A stretch of DNA of 40,648 nucleotides from Agarivorans sp. Toyoura001. Its GTDB lineage: Bacteria > Pseudomonadota > Gammaproteobacteria > Enterobacterales > Celerinatantimonadaceae. A model generated the notes under the pieces. The model was not told the DNA's origin. It made no database searches and worked only from the letters and a program-made list of their open reading frames with translations. The number at the start of each line of letters is the position of its first letter. The stretch's first letter is position 1. The position numbers were made by a program, and so were the translations under genes. Below, piece after piece: positions 24,682-33,962 of the stretch. The stretch is taken from NCBI RefSeq assembly GCF_005405585.1, contig NZ_BJEQ01000028.1, positions 1-40,648 of the forward strand, given 5' to 3'.

Positions 24682-25353
24682 ATGCGGCGTCTTCTAGCTC
24701 GGTGGTGGATGTTAGTACTGCTTTGGCCAGTACTCATTCTTGCCACCGGTTATCAGCTAGAAGAACTCGCCGCAACTGTTCGCTCTTTCTATGGTGACAA
24801 AGCCGAGCAACGCGTAAGAGCCTGGCGGCAGGTGATTAGTGACGGCCATGCGCTATCGGAAACAGAACAGCTGCACTCCGTGAATGACTTCTTCAATCAA
24901 ATGCAGTTTGTCGACGATATCGATGTTTGGGGCCAAAAAGACTATTGGGCGACACCTGTAGAGTTTTTGGGCGCAGCAGCCGGTGATTGTGACGACTTCA
25001 GTATTGCCAAATATTTCTCACTGATTGAGCTAGGCGTAAGTGATGAGAAGATGCGCTTAGTTTATGTCAAATCACTTACCTACAACCAATTTCATATGGT
25101 GGTGGCTTATTATCAAACGCCTTCATCTGTGCCGATTATTCTCGATAATATCAACCCAACTATTTTGCCCGCGACTCAGCGTGATGACCTTGTGCCTATT
25201 TACAGCTTTAATGGTCAGCATCTTTGGTTGATGAAAGAAAAAGGCCGCGGCCAGCTGGCGGGTAAATCGAGTCGTTTGAAATTGTGGACTGATTTACAGC
25301 AGCGCTGGCGACTGAATAAACTTAAAAAACCGATAAAGAATTTTGATGCTTAG
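24682..25353 (+). CDS. LapG-like periplasmic cysteine protease (adhesin release)
   Basis: The 223-residue transglutaminase-like cysteine protease (DUF920 family) has an N-terminal membrane-directing segment (WWMLVLLWPVLILATG). The catalytic triad is visible as Cys103 in GDCDDFSIAKY, His138 in YNQFHMVV and Asp155 in IILDNINP. The 35- and 17-residue spacing is close to that of Pseudomonas LapG. The aspartates beside the Cys are the calcium site in relatives. It should cut the adhesin at TAAG (108-111) unless held by the LapD-like protein. It lies 9 bases after the OmpA-like gene and 9 bases before lapD-like. An OmpA-lapG-lapD order is as in Shewanella. Confidence 0.94.
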   Translation: MRRLLARWWMLVLLWPVLILATGYQLEELAATVRSFYGDKAEQRVRAWRQVISDGHALSETEQLHSVNDFFNQMQFVDDIDVWGQKDYWATPVEFLGAAAGDCDDFSIAKYFSLIELGVSDEKMRLVYVKSLTYNQFHMVVAYYQTPSSVPIILDNINPTILPATQRDDLVPIYSFNGQHLWLMKEKGRGQLAGKSSRLKLWTDLQQRWRLNKLKKPIKNFDA

Positions 25354-25362
25354 GGGAACACT

Positions 25363-27294
25363 ATGACCTTATATCGACAATTGTTGATTGTAGTACTGCT
25401 TATCTACGGAGGTTTGTTAGCCGTAGTGTTCAGTATTGAAATTGGCAATACCCGTAGCTATTTGTCTGAGCAGCAATTATCGGATGTAAACAATACCAGC
25501 ACCTCTTTGGGTTTATCTTTAAGCCCTTATTTGGAAGATGGTGATGTAGTAGGGGCTGAGTCGGTAATTAATGCCATGTTCGATAGTGGTTATTACCAAC
25601 AAATTAGCTTGACGCTATTTGCCGACGAAAGCGTGATTGATCGCCAAAACAGCAGCGCTATTGAAGGGGTACCAGAATGGTTCACTTCCTTCGAACTATT
25701 CCAGCCCAGCTCTCAGCAGCAAGTGCTTACCAGCGGGTGGATGCAGTTAGGCGAGCTAACCGTGGTGGGGCATTCTGGCTTTGCATATTTGCAGCTATGG
25801 AATGCCATGGTAGATCTCGCCAAGTTATTTGTAGTGGGCTATTTAGCCACGGTGCTTATGTTAATGCGGGCGCTACGATACTTACTTAAGCCATTAGAGC
25901 AAATCCAGCAGCAAGCTAAGTTAATTGAGCAACGCGAGTTTGGGCAAACTATTCCACTGCCGCATACCCTAGAGCTGCGCAGTGTTGTGGGGGCGATTAA
26001 TCATATGTCTGACAACATCGCTCAGCAGTTTGAAAGCCAAGTTAAAGAAGCAAACGCATTACGCGAACAAGCTTTTCAAGATTCGGTATCTGGTTTAGGG
26101 AACCGCGCCTATTTTATTAATCAAAGTAAGTCATGGTTGGCAGAATCTGGAGTGGGTGGCTTAGCTTTAATATCTTTAGACATTATCGAAGCGATCCATG
26201 TAAAAGAAGGGTTTAGCGCCCGCGACGAATTTATTCATTCAGTTGGTGAGCTGTTTACGGCTTATACCCAACAGCAGCAACAGTTAGTGTTTGCGCGTAT
26301 CAGTAATCTTGAGTTTGCGGTACTAGCCGAGGGATTTGATCAGCAACAGTTGCTGGACTTAGCGCAGCAAGTTCACCAAGACATCTTAGAGCGCTTAGCA
26401 ACGTGGAAACAATACATGCCTCGGCCGTTAGTAATTGGCTTGGTATTGCGCCAAAAAGACGAAAACATTGGCGAACTACTGACTGCTGCTGATACTGCTT
26501 TGCATGTCGCACGAGAGCTGCGAGAGGGGTTCTTTAGTTTAGCGGATGTGGAGCATACGCATATTCCACGCAGCCAGTGGAAGCAGTTGTTAGAAACCAC
26601 CATTAGCCGCCAAAGCTTGGCTTACAAAACCCAGATTGTGAATTTTATCCATAGCGATAAAGTATTGCACCACGAGCTATTTACAACAATTGAAGTAGAC
26701 GCTCAGCACTATGCAGCAGGGCAATTTATGCCTGCTGTTGAGCAGTTTAGGTTAGGTGCCAAGTTTGACCAAATGGTGATTGAGCAAGCCGCCAGTGCGT
26801 TGAGCAAACATGCGGATTTGAGTTTAGCCATTAACCTAACGCTGTCTGCCATTAGTGAGCAAAGTTTTTTAACTTGGTTAGGTGAGGCCGCAGTGCAGCT
26901 TAAATCAGTCGCTCACAGAATGGCCTTTGAGATCCCGGAAACGGCTTTTCTCCAAGAAAATGCAGAGTTGGAAAAAACGTTAGGCTTGTTGCGAGCGTTA
27001 GGCTTTCAAATAGGGATTGATCAATACGGGCGTAATTTAAACTCATTAAGCTATTTAAGCAGGGTAAAACCTAATTACGTTAAAATTGATTATGGGTATA
27101 CCGCTCAAGCGCTGGCAGAAGAGGGCGATACTCATTTTCTTAGTGCCATTTGCCGGGCGGCAAGAAACTTACAAATTGTAACGGTGGCGCAACGGGTAGA
27201 GAATCAGCAGCAGGTAGAATTGTTATCGGCCTTGCCTGTGGACGCCTATCAGGGTTATGTTGCACCTCCTCAGCGTTTTAAATTGGCTGAATAG
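25363..27294 (+). CDS. LapD-like c-di-GMP receptor with degenerate GGDEF and EAL domains
   Basis: The 643-residue inner-membrane protein has a first membrane helix at about 8-27 and a periplasmic LapD/MoxY-type domain to about 145. This domain includes VPEWFTSFELF and GWMQLGELTVVGHSGFAY, the output region that binds LapG in relatives. A second helix, HAMP linker, GGDEF-like and EAL-like domains follow. The GGDEF signature is replaced by S-A-R-D-E-F (285-290), and E-A-L by E-V-D (444-446), so neither cyclase nor phosphodiesterase activity is expected. By family knowledge, c-di-GMP bound to the EAL domain makes the periplasmic domain trap LapG and so keeps the adhesin on the cell. Confidence 0.94.
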   Translation: MTLYRQLLIVVLLIYGGLLAVVFSIEIGNTRSYLSEQQLSDVNNTSTSLGLSLSPYLEDGDVVGAESVINAMFDSGYYQQISLTLFADESVIDRQNSSAIEGVPEWFTSFELFQPSSQQQVLTSGWMQLGELTVVGHSGFAYLQLWNAMVDLAKLFVVGYLATVLMLMRALRYLLKPLEQIQQQAKLIEQREFGQTIPLPHTLELRSVVGAINHMSDNIAQQFESQVKEANALREQAFQDSVSGLGNRAYFINQSKSWLAESGVGGLALISLDIIEAIHVKEGFSARDEFIHSVGELFTAYTQQQQQLVFARISNLEFAVLAEGFDQQQLLDLAQQVHQDILERLATWKQYMPRPLVIGLVLRQKDENIGELLTAADTALHVARELREGFFSLADVEHTHIPRSQWKQLLETTISRQSLAYKTQIVNFIHSDKVLHHELFTTIEVDAQHYAAGQFMPAVEQFRLGAKFDQMVIEQAASALSKHADLSLAINLTLSAISEQSFLTWLGEAAVQLKSVAHRMAFEIPETAFLQENAELEKTLGLLRALGFQIGIDQYGRNLNSLSYLSRVKPNYVKIDYGYTAQALAEEGDTHFLSAICRAARNLQIVTVAQRVENQQQVELLSALPVDAYQGYVAPPQRFKLAE

Positions 27295-27314
27295 TGAAGT
27301 TTAAAGGGGTAGAG

Positions 27315-28004
27315 ATGAAGAAGATTTTATTACCAGTGTTATTGGCTTGTAGCGTGACTGCCATGCCAGCATTTGCTGCATTGTTGCATACCAGCGGCGA
27401 GGCGAAGCTGCTGGTTATTGCAGACCAAGTTCAATTAGACCTACATGCAAGCAGTTTAGCGAAAACCGCCAGTGACGCTAAGCAACAAGTTGATCAAGTA
27501 GTAAAAGTGACTCAATCTAACTTAGCTGGTTTGTTAACCGACTCTGACCGCTTTGAAGCCAGCCAACTGCAAATTCAAGCGGAATATAAATACCAAGATC
27601 GTGAGCGGGTATTTGTAGGTTATCGCGCACAGCGTAGCATTATTGTTGAACTCGCTAATTTAGACGGGCTTACTCAAGTACTCGATGCAGCCATGTTGAG
27701 TGGTGTGAATGAAGTACGTAACTTGCAATATAAAAGCTCGCAAGAAGACCAACACCAGCAACAAGTGCGTTCAATGGCTATTGCCGACTCTTACGTTAAA
27801 GCTAAACAGTTAGCCGATGGCTATAATGGCCAATTAGGCCCTGTGGTTGAGATTAACTACCGTAATCAGTCTGCTATTCCATTAATGAAGATTGAACGGG
27901 TTAGCATGGCCGCGGCAGATGCTGGTGCAAGCTCTTATCAAGCAGCGCAGTTATTGTATAACGACAGTGTTGATGTGAGCTTTGAGTTATTGACTGAAGA
28001 ATAG
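27315..28004 (+). CDS. SIMPL-domain (DUF541) periplasmic protein
   Basis: The 229-residue protein has a signal peptide (MKKILLPVLLACSVTAMPAFAA) and a SIMPL/DUF541 domain: an N-terminal beta strand with HTSGEAKLLVIADQVQLDL, a helix of regularly spaced K/Q/V residues, YRAQRSIIVEL, and a C-terminal strand SVDVSFEL. The family's function is not established; members include E. coli YggE, linked to oxidative stress. The ATG at 27315 (AGGGG upstream) is preferred to a GTG overlapping the lapD-like stop. It is the last gene before a terminator, so it is co-transcribed with the adhesin control genes. Confidence 0.88.
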   Translation: MKKILLPVLLACSVTAMPAFAALLHTSGEAKLLVIADQVQLDLHASSLAKTASDAKQQVDQVVKVTQSNLAGLLTDSDRFEASQLQIQAEYKYQDRERVFVGYRAQRSIIVELANLDGLTQVLDAAMLSGVNEVRNLQYKSSQEDQHQQQVRSMAIADSYVKAKQLADGYNGQLGPVVEINYRNQSAIPLMKIERVSMAAADAGASSYQAAQLLYNDSVDVSFELLTEE

Positions 28005-28046
28005 TATCCGGGTTATTACCTCAATAAGTTACTGAGGTGAGGAGTT

Positions 28047-28085
28047 AAAAAGCGAAACAGACTAAGGTCTATTTCGCTTTTTTTG
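28047..28085. terminator. Bidirectional terminator between adhesin and sugar operons
   Basis: The stem AAAAGCGAAA / TTTCGCTTTT, with an inner AGAC/GTCT pairing, is flanked by T tracts on both strands. It can end the plus-strand adhesin operon and the minus-strand ABC operon, which converge here. Confidence 0.9.
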
Positions 28086-28132
28086 TGGGTAAAATATAAC
28101 TTTACCGTTAAGTAACTTAACTCAGGCGCGTA

Positions 28133-29107
28133 CTAATATGCAGCATCGGCGACGACAAACTCACTAGCGTTGTTTGTATCGACCAATTCTGCCGCCAAAA
28201 TAACCCGTGATGGCGCACTATGGTACATCTTACCTAGCATTTCATGGCGAGCGCCAGTAATCGCTAATGCGATGCCAGAGGCCACCATGCTCGGCGGGTA
28301 AGTCACGGTAGCACGCACTACTGGGTTTCCATCTACCACCATTTTTATGATGTCTTGCGAGCCTGCACCGCCAAGTACCGTTTTAATATCGGTTCGTTCA
28401 GACTCTTTAATTGCCTGCATCACGCCTTTTAACATGTCGTCATCTTGGCACCAAACCGCATCAATTTCAGGGTGTTTTTGTAGGTAGTTTTCCATTACGG
28501 CTAGGGCTTTCTGGGTCGACCAATCAGCAGGCTGGCTGTCTAGTATGCTCATACCTTTGTGCTGGGCAATCACATCGTTAAAAGCATCTACCCGCTGCTT
28601 ATTAATCGGGATCGACATGCCTTCAATCACTACCACTTTGCCTTTGCCGTCCATTTCCTTGGCTAGCCATTCACCGCTTACGCTTCCTAGGCCTGCATTG
28701 TCGCCGGCAATAAACACGTTTTGCGCTGGGGTTTCAAGCTCGCGGTCTACCACTACGGTATAAATACCACTGCCATAAGCCTCTTCAATCACTTTTTGTA
28801 AGGTGGCTGGGTTGTGCGGCAAAATAACTAAGGCATCAATGCCTTTAATCATTAAATCTTCTACATCGCCCACTTGCTTAGAGCCCGAGCTGGCAGCCAC
28901 CACGTAGAACTCAACATCATCTTCACTTTTCTTAAAGTCTGCGGCAGCTTTTTCTGCCCACCAAAGTAAGCCGGCTGTCCAGCCGTGATCTGCTGAGGGA
29001 ACGGATACACCCACTTTCAAGGTTTTGGCTACCGCCGCATTAATGCCCAGCGAGGCAATTAGCATAGCCGCAAGTAGTAGTTTTCCTATGTGTTGCAATA
29101 AACGCAT
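28133..29107 (-). CDS. Sugar ABC transporter periplasmic binding protein (RbsB-like)
   Basis: The 324-residue type 1 periplasmic binding protein starts with a signal peptide (LLLAAMLIASLGINAAVA). It then has KVGVSVPSADHGWTAGLLWWAEKAA, the usual start of Rbs/Xyl-type proteins. Further marks are MIKGIDALVILPHNPATL, VVDRELETP, GDNAGLGSVSGEWLAKEM and WCQDDDMLKGVMQAI. It delivers a sugar-like ligand to the permease encoded upstream. It is the last gene of the operon, 37 bases after the permease. The substrate cannot be read from the sequence; the aromatic-rich N-terminal ligand region suggests a pyranose or cyclitol. Confidence 0.92.
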   Translation of the reverse strand: MRLLQHIGKLLLAAMLIASLGINAAVAKTLKVGVSVPSADHGWTAGLLWWAEKAAADFKKSEDDVEFYVVAASSGSKQVGDVEDLMIKGIDALVILPHNPATLQKVIEEAYGSGIYTVVVDRELETPAQNVFIAGDNAGLGSVSGEWLAKEMDGKGKVVVIEGMSIPINKQRVDAFNDVIAQHKGMSILDSQPADWSTQKALAVMENYLQKHPEIDAVWCQDDDMLKGVMQAIKESERTDIKTVLGGAGSQDIIKMVVDGNPVVRATVTYPPSMVASGIALAITGARHEMLGKMYHSAPSRVILAAELVDTNNASEFVVADAAY

Positions 29108-29144
29108 GAGTTACTCTCCTTTGTTTGTTATCTACGGCTTGGTT

Positions 29145-30146
29145 TTAGCGGTCACGTTTGAATTGCATTAACACTGCAATCAAAATAACCAAACCTTTTA
29201 CCGTTCCTTGTAAATAGGGTGAAACCCCCATTAAGTTCAGCATGTTGTTAATAATGCCTAAGATGATGGCACCAATAACGGTGCCCCATAGTGTGCCTTT
29301 GCCGCCCGCTAGCGAGGTTCCGCCAATAACTACCGCGGCAATGGCATCCAGTTCGTAAAACAAACCCGCGTCACCAGGGCTCACCGAATTAAGACGTGAT
29401 GACAGCATTACCGCAGACAAACCCACGGTGAATCCCACAATCACAAAAGTTAAGAAGTAAACGCGCTTAACGTTAATCGCCGAGTAGGTGGCAACTTTGG
29501 GGTTTGACCCCACCGCGCACACATGGCGACCAAAAGCGGTATGGCGCAAAATGATGTGGCCCACAAAGGCTAAGCCAATAAACAACCACACCGGAATAGG
29601 AATGCCCATCCAGTAACCGCCGCCAATGTCTGGGTAGTGGTTGTTTTGCGAGACCATTTCTCCGGCATCACTGATGTATAGGGTGAGCGAGCGAAAGATA
29701 GACATGGTGGCTAATGTGGCAACAAAAGCGGTAATCTTTCCCTTGGTGGTAAGTAAACCATTTACCGCACCAAAAGCCGCTCCCATGGCCATGGCAGCTG
29801 CTATTGATACGGTTACCGCCATCCAGCCATCGCCCATATAATTGAGCAGCATAATCACCAATACGCCCACTAATGCCACCATGGAGCCTACCGATAAATC
29901 GATGCCGCCAGCGATAATCACAAAAGTCATCCCTAGCGCGATAATGCCGGTATAAGACACTTGGCGTAATACATTGGTAAGGTTTCTAGGGATAAGAAAG
30001 TGCTCACTGGCCATGGCAGAAAGTACCACTAATACCAATAACGCAACTAACGGTGCCCAGTTAGAGAGCGTAAATTTAGGTAGCCTAGTTACCCAACTAG
30101 CTGACGAAGAGTTAGATTTAGTATCCATTTTGGCTACCTCACTCAT
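29145..30146 (-). CDS. Sugar ABC transporter permease (RbsC-like)
   Basis: The 333-residue inner-membrane permease of the ribose/xylose-type family has eight to ten hydrophobic segments. Family marks are GMTFVIIAGGIDLSVGSMVAL, GAVNGLLTTKGKITAFVATL, GRHVCAVGSNPKVATYSAIN and the late AAVVIGGTSLAGGKGTLWGT loop that contacts the ATPase. The ATG overlaps the stop of the ATPase gene (ATGA). The first 30 residues are a hydrophilic extension. It pairs with the RbsA-like ATPase and the binding protein. Confidence 0.93.
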   Translation of the reverse strand: MSEVAKMDTKSNSSSASWVTRLPKFTLSNWAPLVALLVLVVLSAMASEHFLIPRNLTNVLRQVSYTGIIALGMTFVIIAGGIDLSVGSMVALVGVLVIMLLNYMGDGWMAVTVSIAAAMAMGAAFGAVNGLLTTKGKITAFVATLATMSIFRSLTLYISDAGEMVSQNNHYPDIGGGYWMGIPIPVWLFIGLAFVGHIILRHTAFGRHVCAVGSNPKVATYSAINVKRVYFLTFVIVGFTVGLSAVMLSSRLNSVSPGDAGLFYELDAIAAVVIGGTSLAGGKGTLWGTVIGAIILGIINNMLNLMGVSPYLQGTVKGLVILIAVLMQFKRDR

Positions 30147-31678
30147 TGGTGGTTCTCCTGTAGCGTCGTAGATAACGGCGCTGCCTGGCTTTGCAAACCT
30201 GCGGCCAAAAACATGATTTGTTGTTCGTTGATGTCCTGATCACGTAACTCTCCTTGAATCTGACCTTCGCGCATCACCAATACCCGGTGAGCGAGCCCAA
30301 TGAGTTCTTCCATATCTGATGAAATAACCACTACCGCTAAACCTTGCTCGGTCATGCTCTGCACAAAGTGGTAGATTTCTTTTTTAGTGTTTACATCTAC
30401 TCCGCGGGTAGGCTCATCTAAAATCAGTACTTGTGGCTGAGTATCCATCCATTTAGACAAGTACACCTTTTGCTGATTACCTCCGCTTAAATAGAGTAAT
30501 TCGGTATCCAATGAGGCGGCTTTAATATCGAACTTTCGAACATATTGCTGGGCTTTTTCTCGGGTTTGAGCGTGATTAATAAAGCCTTTGCTGTAGTTGT
30601 TTAGTGAGATAAGGCTAATGTTTTCTGGCAAATTAAAGTTCATCGTTAAACCGCAGCCTTGGCGATCTTCACTTAAATAAGCTAAGCCATATTTTACTGC
30701 GTCTTTAATGTTGTGAATTTGCACCGCTTGCTGCTGTACATAAATGTCGCCTGTTTGGCGGCGGCGTAAACCCATAATGGCTTCGGCGGTTTCGGTGCGG
30801 CCACTGCCTATTAATCCGGCAAACCCCAGTACTTCGCCTTGGCGTACTTCAAAGCTGATGTTGCTTAACAGATTTTTAACCGCCAAGTTTTCTACCTTTA
30901 AGGCAACTTTACTTTGTACTTGTGAGCGAGGAGGGAACACTTGGTTGAGTTCGCGCCCTACCATTTTTCGCGCCATGTCTTGCTCATTGATTTCGCTAAC
31001 CTGAACGACTGAAATCAGCTCACCATCGCGCAAAATAATCAAACGGTCGCAGAGTTGTTTCACTTCTTTTAGTTTGTGAGAAATGAATAAAATAGTGACA
31101 CCCTGCGCTTTTAGTTTGTCGATAAGCTTAAACAGTACTTCCACTTCTTGGCTGGTAAGCACGGTGGTGGGCTCATCCATGATCAAAATGCGCGCTTCGT
31201 TGACCAAGGCCTTAGCAATCTCCACCATTTGCTTTTCAGCCACACTAAGTTCTTCGATTAGTGCATCTGGCGATAGCTGGGTCTCTAGTAAATTCAGCAG
31301 TTGGTGAGTGCGTTGGCGCATCGCTTTTTTGTTGAGTAATAAGCGACCTTTTAGCTCTTGGCCTAAAAAGATGTTTTCAAAGACACTTAAGCTAGCAATT
31401 AAGTTAAATTCTTGCGGGATCATTGCAATGCCCAAGGCTTTAGCATCACTAGGGCTGGTGATTTCTACCGCCTCCCCAGCCACCAATACTTGCCCACTAC
31501 TGCGTTGGTAAATCCCTGAAATGATTTTAAGTAGAGTGGATTTCCCCGCGCCATTTTCACCCAAAATCCCCATCACTTCTCCGGCGTTTACTTGCACGCT
31601 AATCGCATGCAACACTTGCACGCCGGAAAAGCTTTTAGAGATCTTCTCTAAGCTTAAAATGGGTTCAGGCAAGCTCAT
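30143..31678 (-). CDS. Sugar ABC transporter ATPase, duplicated (RbsA-like)
   Basis: The 511-residue protein has two fused nucleotide-binding domains. The first has Walker A GENGAGKST, signature LSVAEKQMVEIAKAL and Walker B ILIMDEPTT. The second has the degenerate Walker A GLIGSGRTET, signature LSGGNQQKVYLSKW and Walker B VLILDEPTRGVD, typical of RbsA/XylG/MglA. The start at 31678 ([12 protein letters not shown]) has GGAG 7 bases upstream, while the longer in-frame start (31708) lies inside the preceding gene. It overlaps the dehydrogenase gene by 14 bases and the permease gene by 4, so the operon is tightly coupled. Confidence 0.94.
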   Translation of the reverse strand: MSLPEPILSLEKISKSFSGVQVLHAISVQVNAGEVMGILGENGAGKSTLLKIISGIYQRSSGQVLVAGEAVEITSPSDAKALGIAMIPQEFNLIASLSVFENIFLGQELKGRLLLNKKAMRQRTHQLLNLLETQLSPDALIEELSVAEKQMVEIAKALVNEARILIMDEPTTVLTSQEVEVLFKLIDKLKAQGVTILFISHKLKEVKQLCDRLIILRDGELISVVQVSEINEQDMARKMVGRELNQVFPPRSQVQSKVALKVENLAVKNLLSNISFEVRQGEVLGFAGLIGSGRTETAEAIMGLRRRQTGDIYVQQQAVQIHNIKDAVKYGLAYLSEDRQGCGLTMNFNLPENISLISLNNYSKGFINHAQTREKAQQYVRKFDIKAASLDTELLYLSGGNQQKVYLSKWMDTQPQVLILDEPTRGVDVNTKKEIYHFVQSMTEQGLAVVVISSDMEELIGLAHRVLVMREGQIQGELRDQDINEQQIMFLAAGLQSQAAPLSTTLQENHQ

Positions 31679-32834
31679 GCACATTCTCCAAAGGTGTCCA
31701 CTTGCCATCGTTTTGTGAGGAATGGATCATCGCGTTGATGAACTGCAAACCTTCTACACCTTGTTTCACTCCAGGTAACAAACTGTTGTTTAAAATCTCG
31801 GCGGGAGAATCACCATTACGGGCCGCCCGTATAGCTTGAGCTGTTTCGGTATAAAGGTTGGCAAAACCCTCTAGGTAACCTTCAGGGTGACCTGCTGGTG
31901 TTCGAGCTAGGTGTTCAGCCTCTGATTGATAACCGTACCCGGCACGGCTGAGAATACGACTGGGTTGAGCAAACGGGCTGTAGAGTAATTGGTTGGGGTG
32001 CTCTTGCGACCATTCAAGGCCGCCATCACTACCGTAAATTCGAATGCGTAAGCCGTTTTCATTACCTGGGGCAACCTGCGAACTCCACAACATACCGCGC
32101 ACGCCTTGTTCAAAGCGCAGCATGGCTTGAACATTGTCGTCCAATACTCGTCCTTCAACAAAGGTGCTTAGTTCAGCGCTCACTTGCTCAAGCTGTAAGC
32201 CACTAATAAACGCGGCTAAGTTAAAGGCGTGAGTGCCAATGTCGCCTAAGCAACCTGCTGGGCCAGAGCGTTTAGGGTCGGTGCGCCATTCGGCTTGCTT
32301 GTTGCCGGTATTTTCTGCCGCAGTGGTAAGCCAGTCTTGGGCGTACTCTACTTGTACTAAGCGCAGCTTACCGAGTATGCCTTCACTCACCATGTGCTGA
32401 GCTTGGCGAACCATTGGGTAGGCGCTGTAATTATGAGTGAGTACAAATAGCTTGCCGCTATTATTGGCAAGGTTTTTCAGCTCTAAGGCTTCATGCAACG
32501 AGCACGTCATGGGTTTATCGCAAATTACATGAATACCGGCCGCTAAAAATGCCTTAGCAATGGGGAAGTGCAAGTGGTTAGGGGTAACAATACTTACCGC
32601 TTCAATACCATCTTTACGAGCGGCTTCAGCGCTTGCCATCACTGAGTAATCACTGTAGCTGCGTTCGTTCGCAATGCCCAGATCAAGCGCCGACTGTGCC
32701 GCTCGCTCTGGATTAGCACTCAAAGCCCCTGCAACTAATTCATAATGGTTATCCAAGCGAGCAGCAATTCGGTGAATAGCACCAATAAATGCTCCGCTGC
32801 CACCGCCAACCATTCCTAGTTTAATTCTATCCAT
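31665..32834 (-). CDS. Gfo/Idh/MocA family NAD(P)-dependent sugar dehydrogenase
   Basis: The 389-residue oxidoreductase has an N-terminal Rossmann fold ([18 protein letters not shown]), [20 protein letters not shown], and CDKPMT in place of the usual E-K-P motif. A C-terminal GFO/IDH alpha/beta domain includes the [13 protein letters not shown] segment that carries the catalytic His. Enzymes of this family oxidise inositols, glucosides or amino sugars, often at C3. The start at 32834 has AAGGAGA at a good distance; an open frame extends 61 codons further but overlaps the previous gene. With the TIM-barrel isomerase gene 10 bases upstream, it probably forms a two-step route for an imported sugar. 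The substrate is unknown. Confidence 0.9.
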   Translation of the reverse strand: MDRIKLGMVGGGSGAFIGAIHRIAARLDNHYELVAGALSANPERAAQSALDLGIANERSYSDYSVMASAEAARKDGIEAVSIVTPNHLHFPIAKAFLAAGIHVICDKPMTCSLHEALELKNLANNSGKLFVLTHNYSAYPMVRQAQHMVSEGILGKLRLVQVEYAQDWLTTAAENTGNKQAEWRTDPKRSGPAGCLGDIGTHAFNLAAFISGLQLEQVSAELSTFVEGRVLDDNVQAMLRFEQGVRGMLWSSQVAPGNENGLRIRIYGSDGGLEWSQEHPNQLLYSPFAQPSRILSRAGYGYQSEAEHLARTPAGHPEGYLEGFANLYTETAQAIRAARNGDSPAEILNNSLLPGVKQGVEGLQFINAMIHSSQNDGKWTPLENVHELA

Positions 32835-32844
32835 TATGCTCTCC

Positions 32845-33897
32845 TTACAAACCCAAAATACGTTGGTTGGCAGCTTGGTCGATGGCACTGTCGGCAAAAT
32901 CGTCGAAGGCTTTGTCGGTGACTTCAATGATGTGCTGCTCGACAAAGGCGGCTCCTTCAATAGCCCCCGCTTCTGGATGTTTGAGGCAGCATTCCCATTC
33001 AACCACCGCCCAACCATCGAAGTTGTATTGTGCTAACTTGGAAAAAATACCAACAAAATCCACTTGGCCATCACCAAGCGAGCGAAAGCGCCCGGCGCGT
33101 TCTGTCCAGCTTTGATAACCGCCATACACACCTTGTTGCCCGGTTGGGTTAAATTCAGCATCTTTTACATGGAACATTTTTATTCGAGGGTGGTAGCGGT
33201 CAATAAAGTCTAAATAATCCAGTTGCTGCAGAACAAAATGGCTAGGGTCATACAAGATATTGCAACGCGGATGCTGCTTAACTGCATCCAAGAACATTTC
33301 AAAACTAATGCCGTCATGTAAATCTTCTCCGGGGTGGATCTCGTAGCAAACATCTACACCTGCTTCATCAAAGGCATCAAGGATTGGCAGCCAGCGCTTA
33401 GCTAGTTCAGCAAAGCCCGTTTCAACCAAACCTTGCGGGCGCTGTGGCCATGGGTACATGTAAGGCCAAAGTAATGCACCCGAGAAAGTAGCGTGTGCGC
33501 TTAAACCTAAGTTTTTAGAGGCTTTTGCTGCGAGTAGCATTTGGTTTACGGCCCACTCTTGGCGAAGGCTGGGGTTGCCTCTTACTGATTCAGGAGCGAA
33601 TCCATCGAACATTTCATCGTAAGCTGGGTGTACCGCCACAAGCTGCCCTTGAAGGTGAGTAGAAAGCTCGGTAAGGGTAAGGCCATTGTTTTTGAGTAGG
33701 CTTAATACTTCTTGGCAATAAGAGAGCTCTTCTGCTGCGCGCTCTAGATCAAATAAGCGTTTATCCCAAGAGGGCATTTGTACGCCTTTATACCCCACGC
33801 TAGCCGCCCAAGCGGATATTGATGCGAGTGAATTAAAGGGCGCATCGTCGCTAGCAAATTGGGCGAGGAATAAGGCTGGTCCTTGAAGAGTTTTCAT
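32845..33897 (-). CDS. Sugar phosphate isomerase/epimerase-like TIM barrel protein
   Basis: The 350-residue protein belongs to the xylose-isomerase-like TIM barrel (AP endonuclease 2) superfamily. Metal-binding segments can be recognised: CYEIHPGED, ILYDPSHF, HVKDAEF and the C-terminal VVEWECC. Relatives include IolE, hydroxypyruvate isomerase and 3-keto-sugar-processing enzymes, so the exact reaction is open. The ATG at 33897 has AAAGGA six bases upstream; an in-frame TTG two codons earlier is less likely. It is the first gene of the minus-strand sugar operon and lies next to a perfect palindrome (33945-33962) that could be the LacI-family operator. Confidence 0.88.
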   Translation of the reverse strand: MKTLQGPALFLAQFASDDAPFNSLASISAWAASVGYKGVQMPSWDKRLFDLERAAEELSYCQEVLSLLKNNGLTLTELSTHLQGQLVAVHPAYDEMFDGFAPESVRGNPSLRQEWAVNQMLLAAKASKNLGLSAHATFSGALLWPYMYPWPQRPQGLVETGFAELAKRWLPILDAFDEAGVDVCYEIHPGEDLHDGISFEMFLDAVKQHPRCNILYDPSHFVLQQLDYLDFIDRYHPRIKMFHVKDAEFNPTGQQGVYGGYQSWTERAGRFRSLGDGQVDFVGIFSKLAQYNFDGWAVVEWECCLKHPEAGAIEGAAFVEQHIIEVTDKAFDDFADSAIDQAANQRILGL

Positions 33898-33944
33898 CAG
33901 CAATCCTTTTATCGATGTTTAGAGTGATGCCGTTCATTGTCATC

Positions 33945-33962
33945 AATGTAATCGATTACATT
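33945..33962. promoter_or_regulatory. Candidate LacI-family operator 1 (perfect 18-bp palindrome)
   Basis: AATGTAATCGATTACATT is fully self-complementary and contains the TGTAAnCGnTTACA-type core common to LacI/GalR operators. It lies 48 bases before the sugar operon's first ATG, a position suited to repression of that operon. Confidence 0.75.

Noticed and set aside
32835-33017. Longer N-terminus of the Gfo/Idh/MocA gene
   Set aside because: The 61 extra codons overlap the end of the isomerase gene and precede the Rossmann motif without family resemblance; the start at 32834 has a good ribosome binding site.
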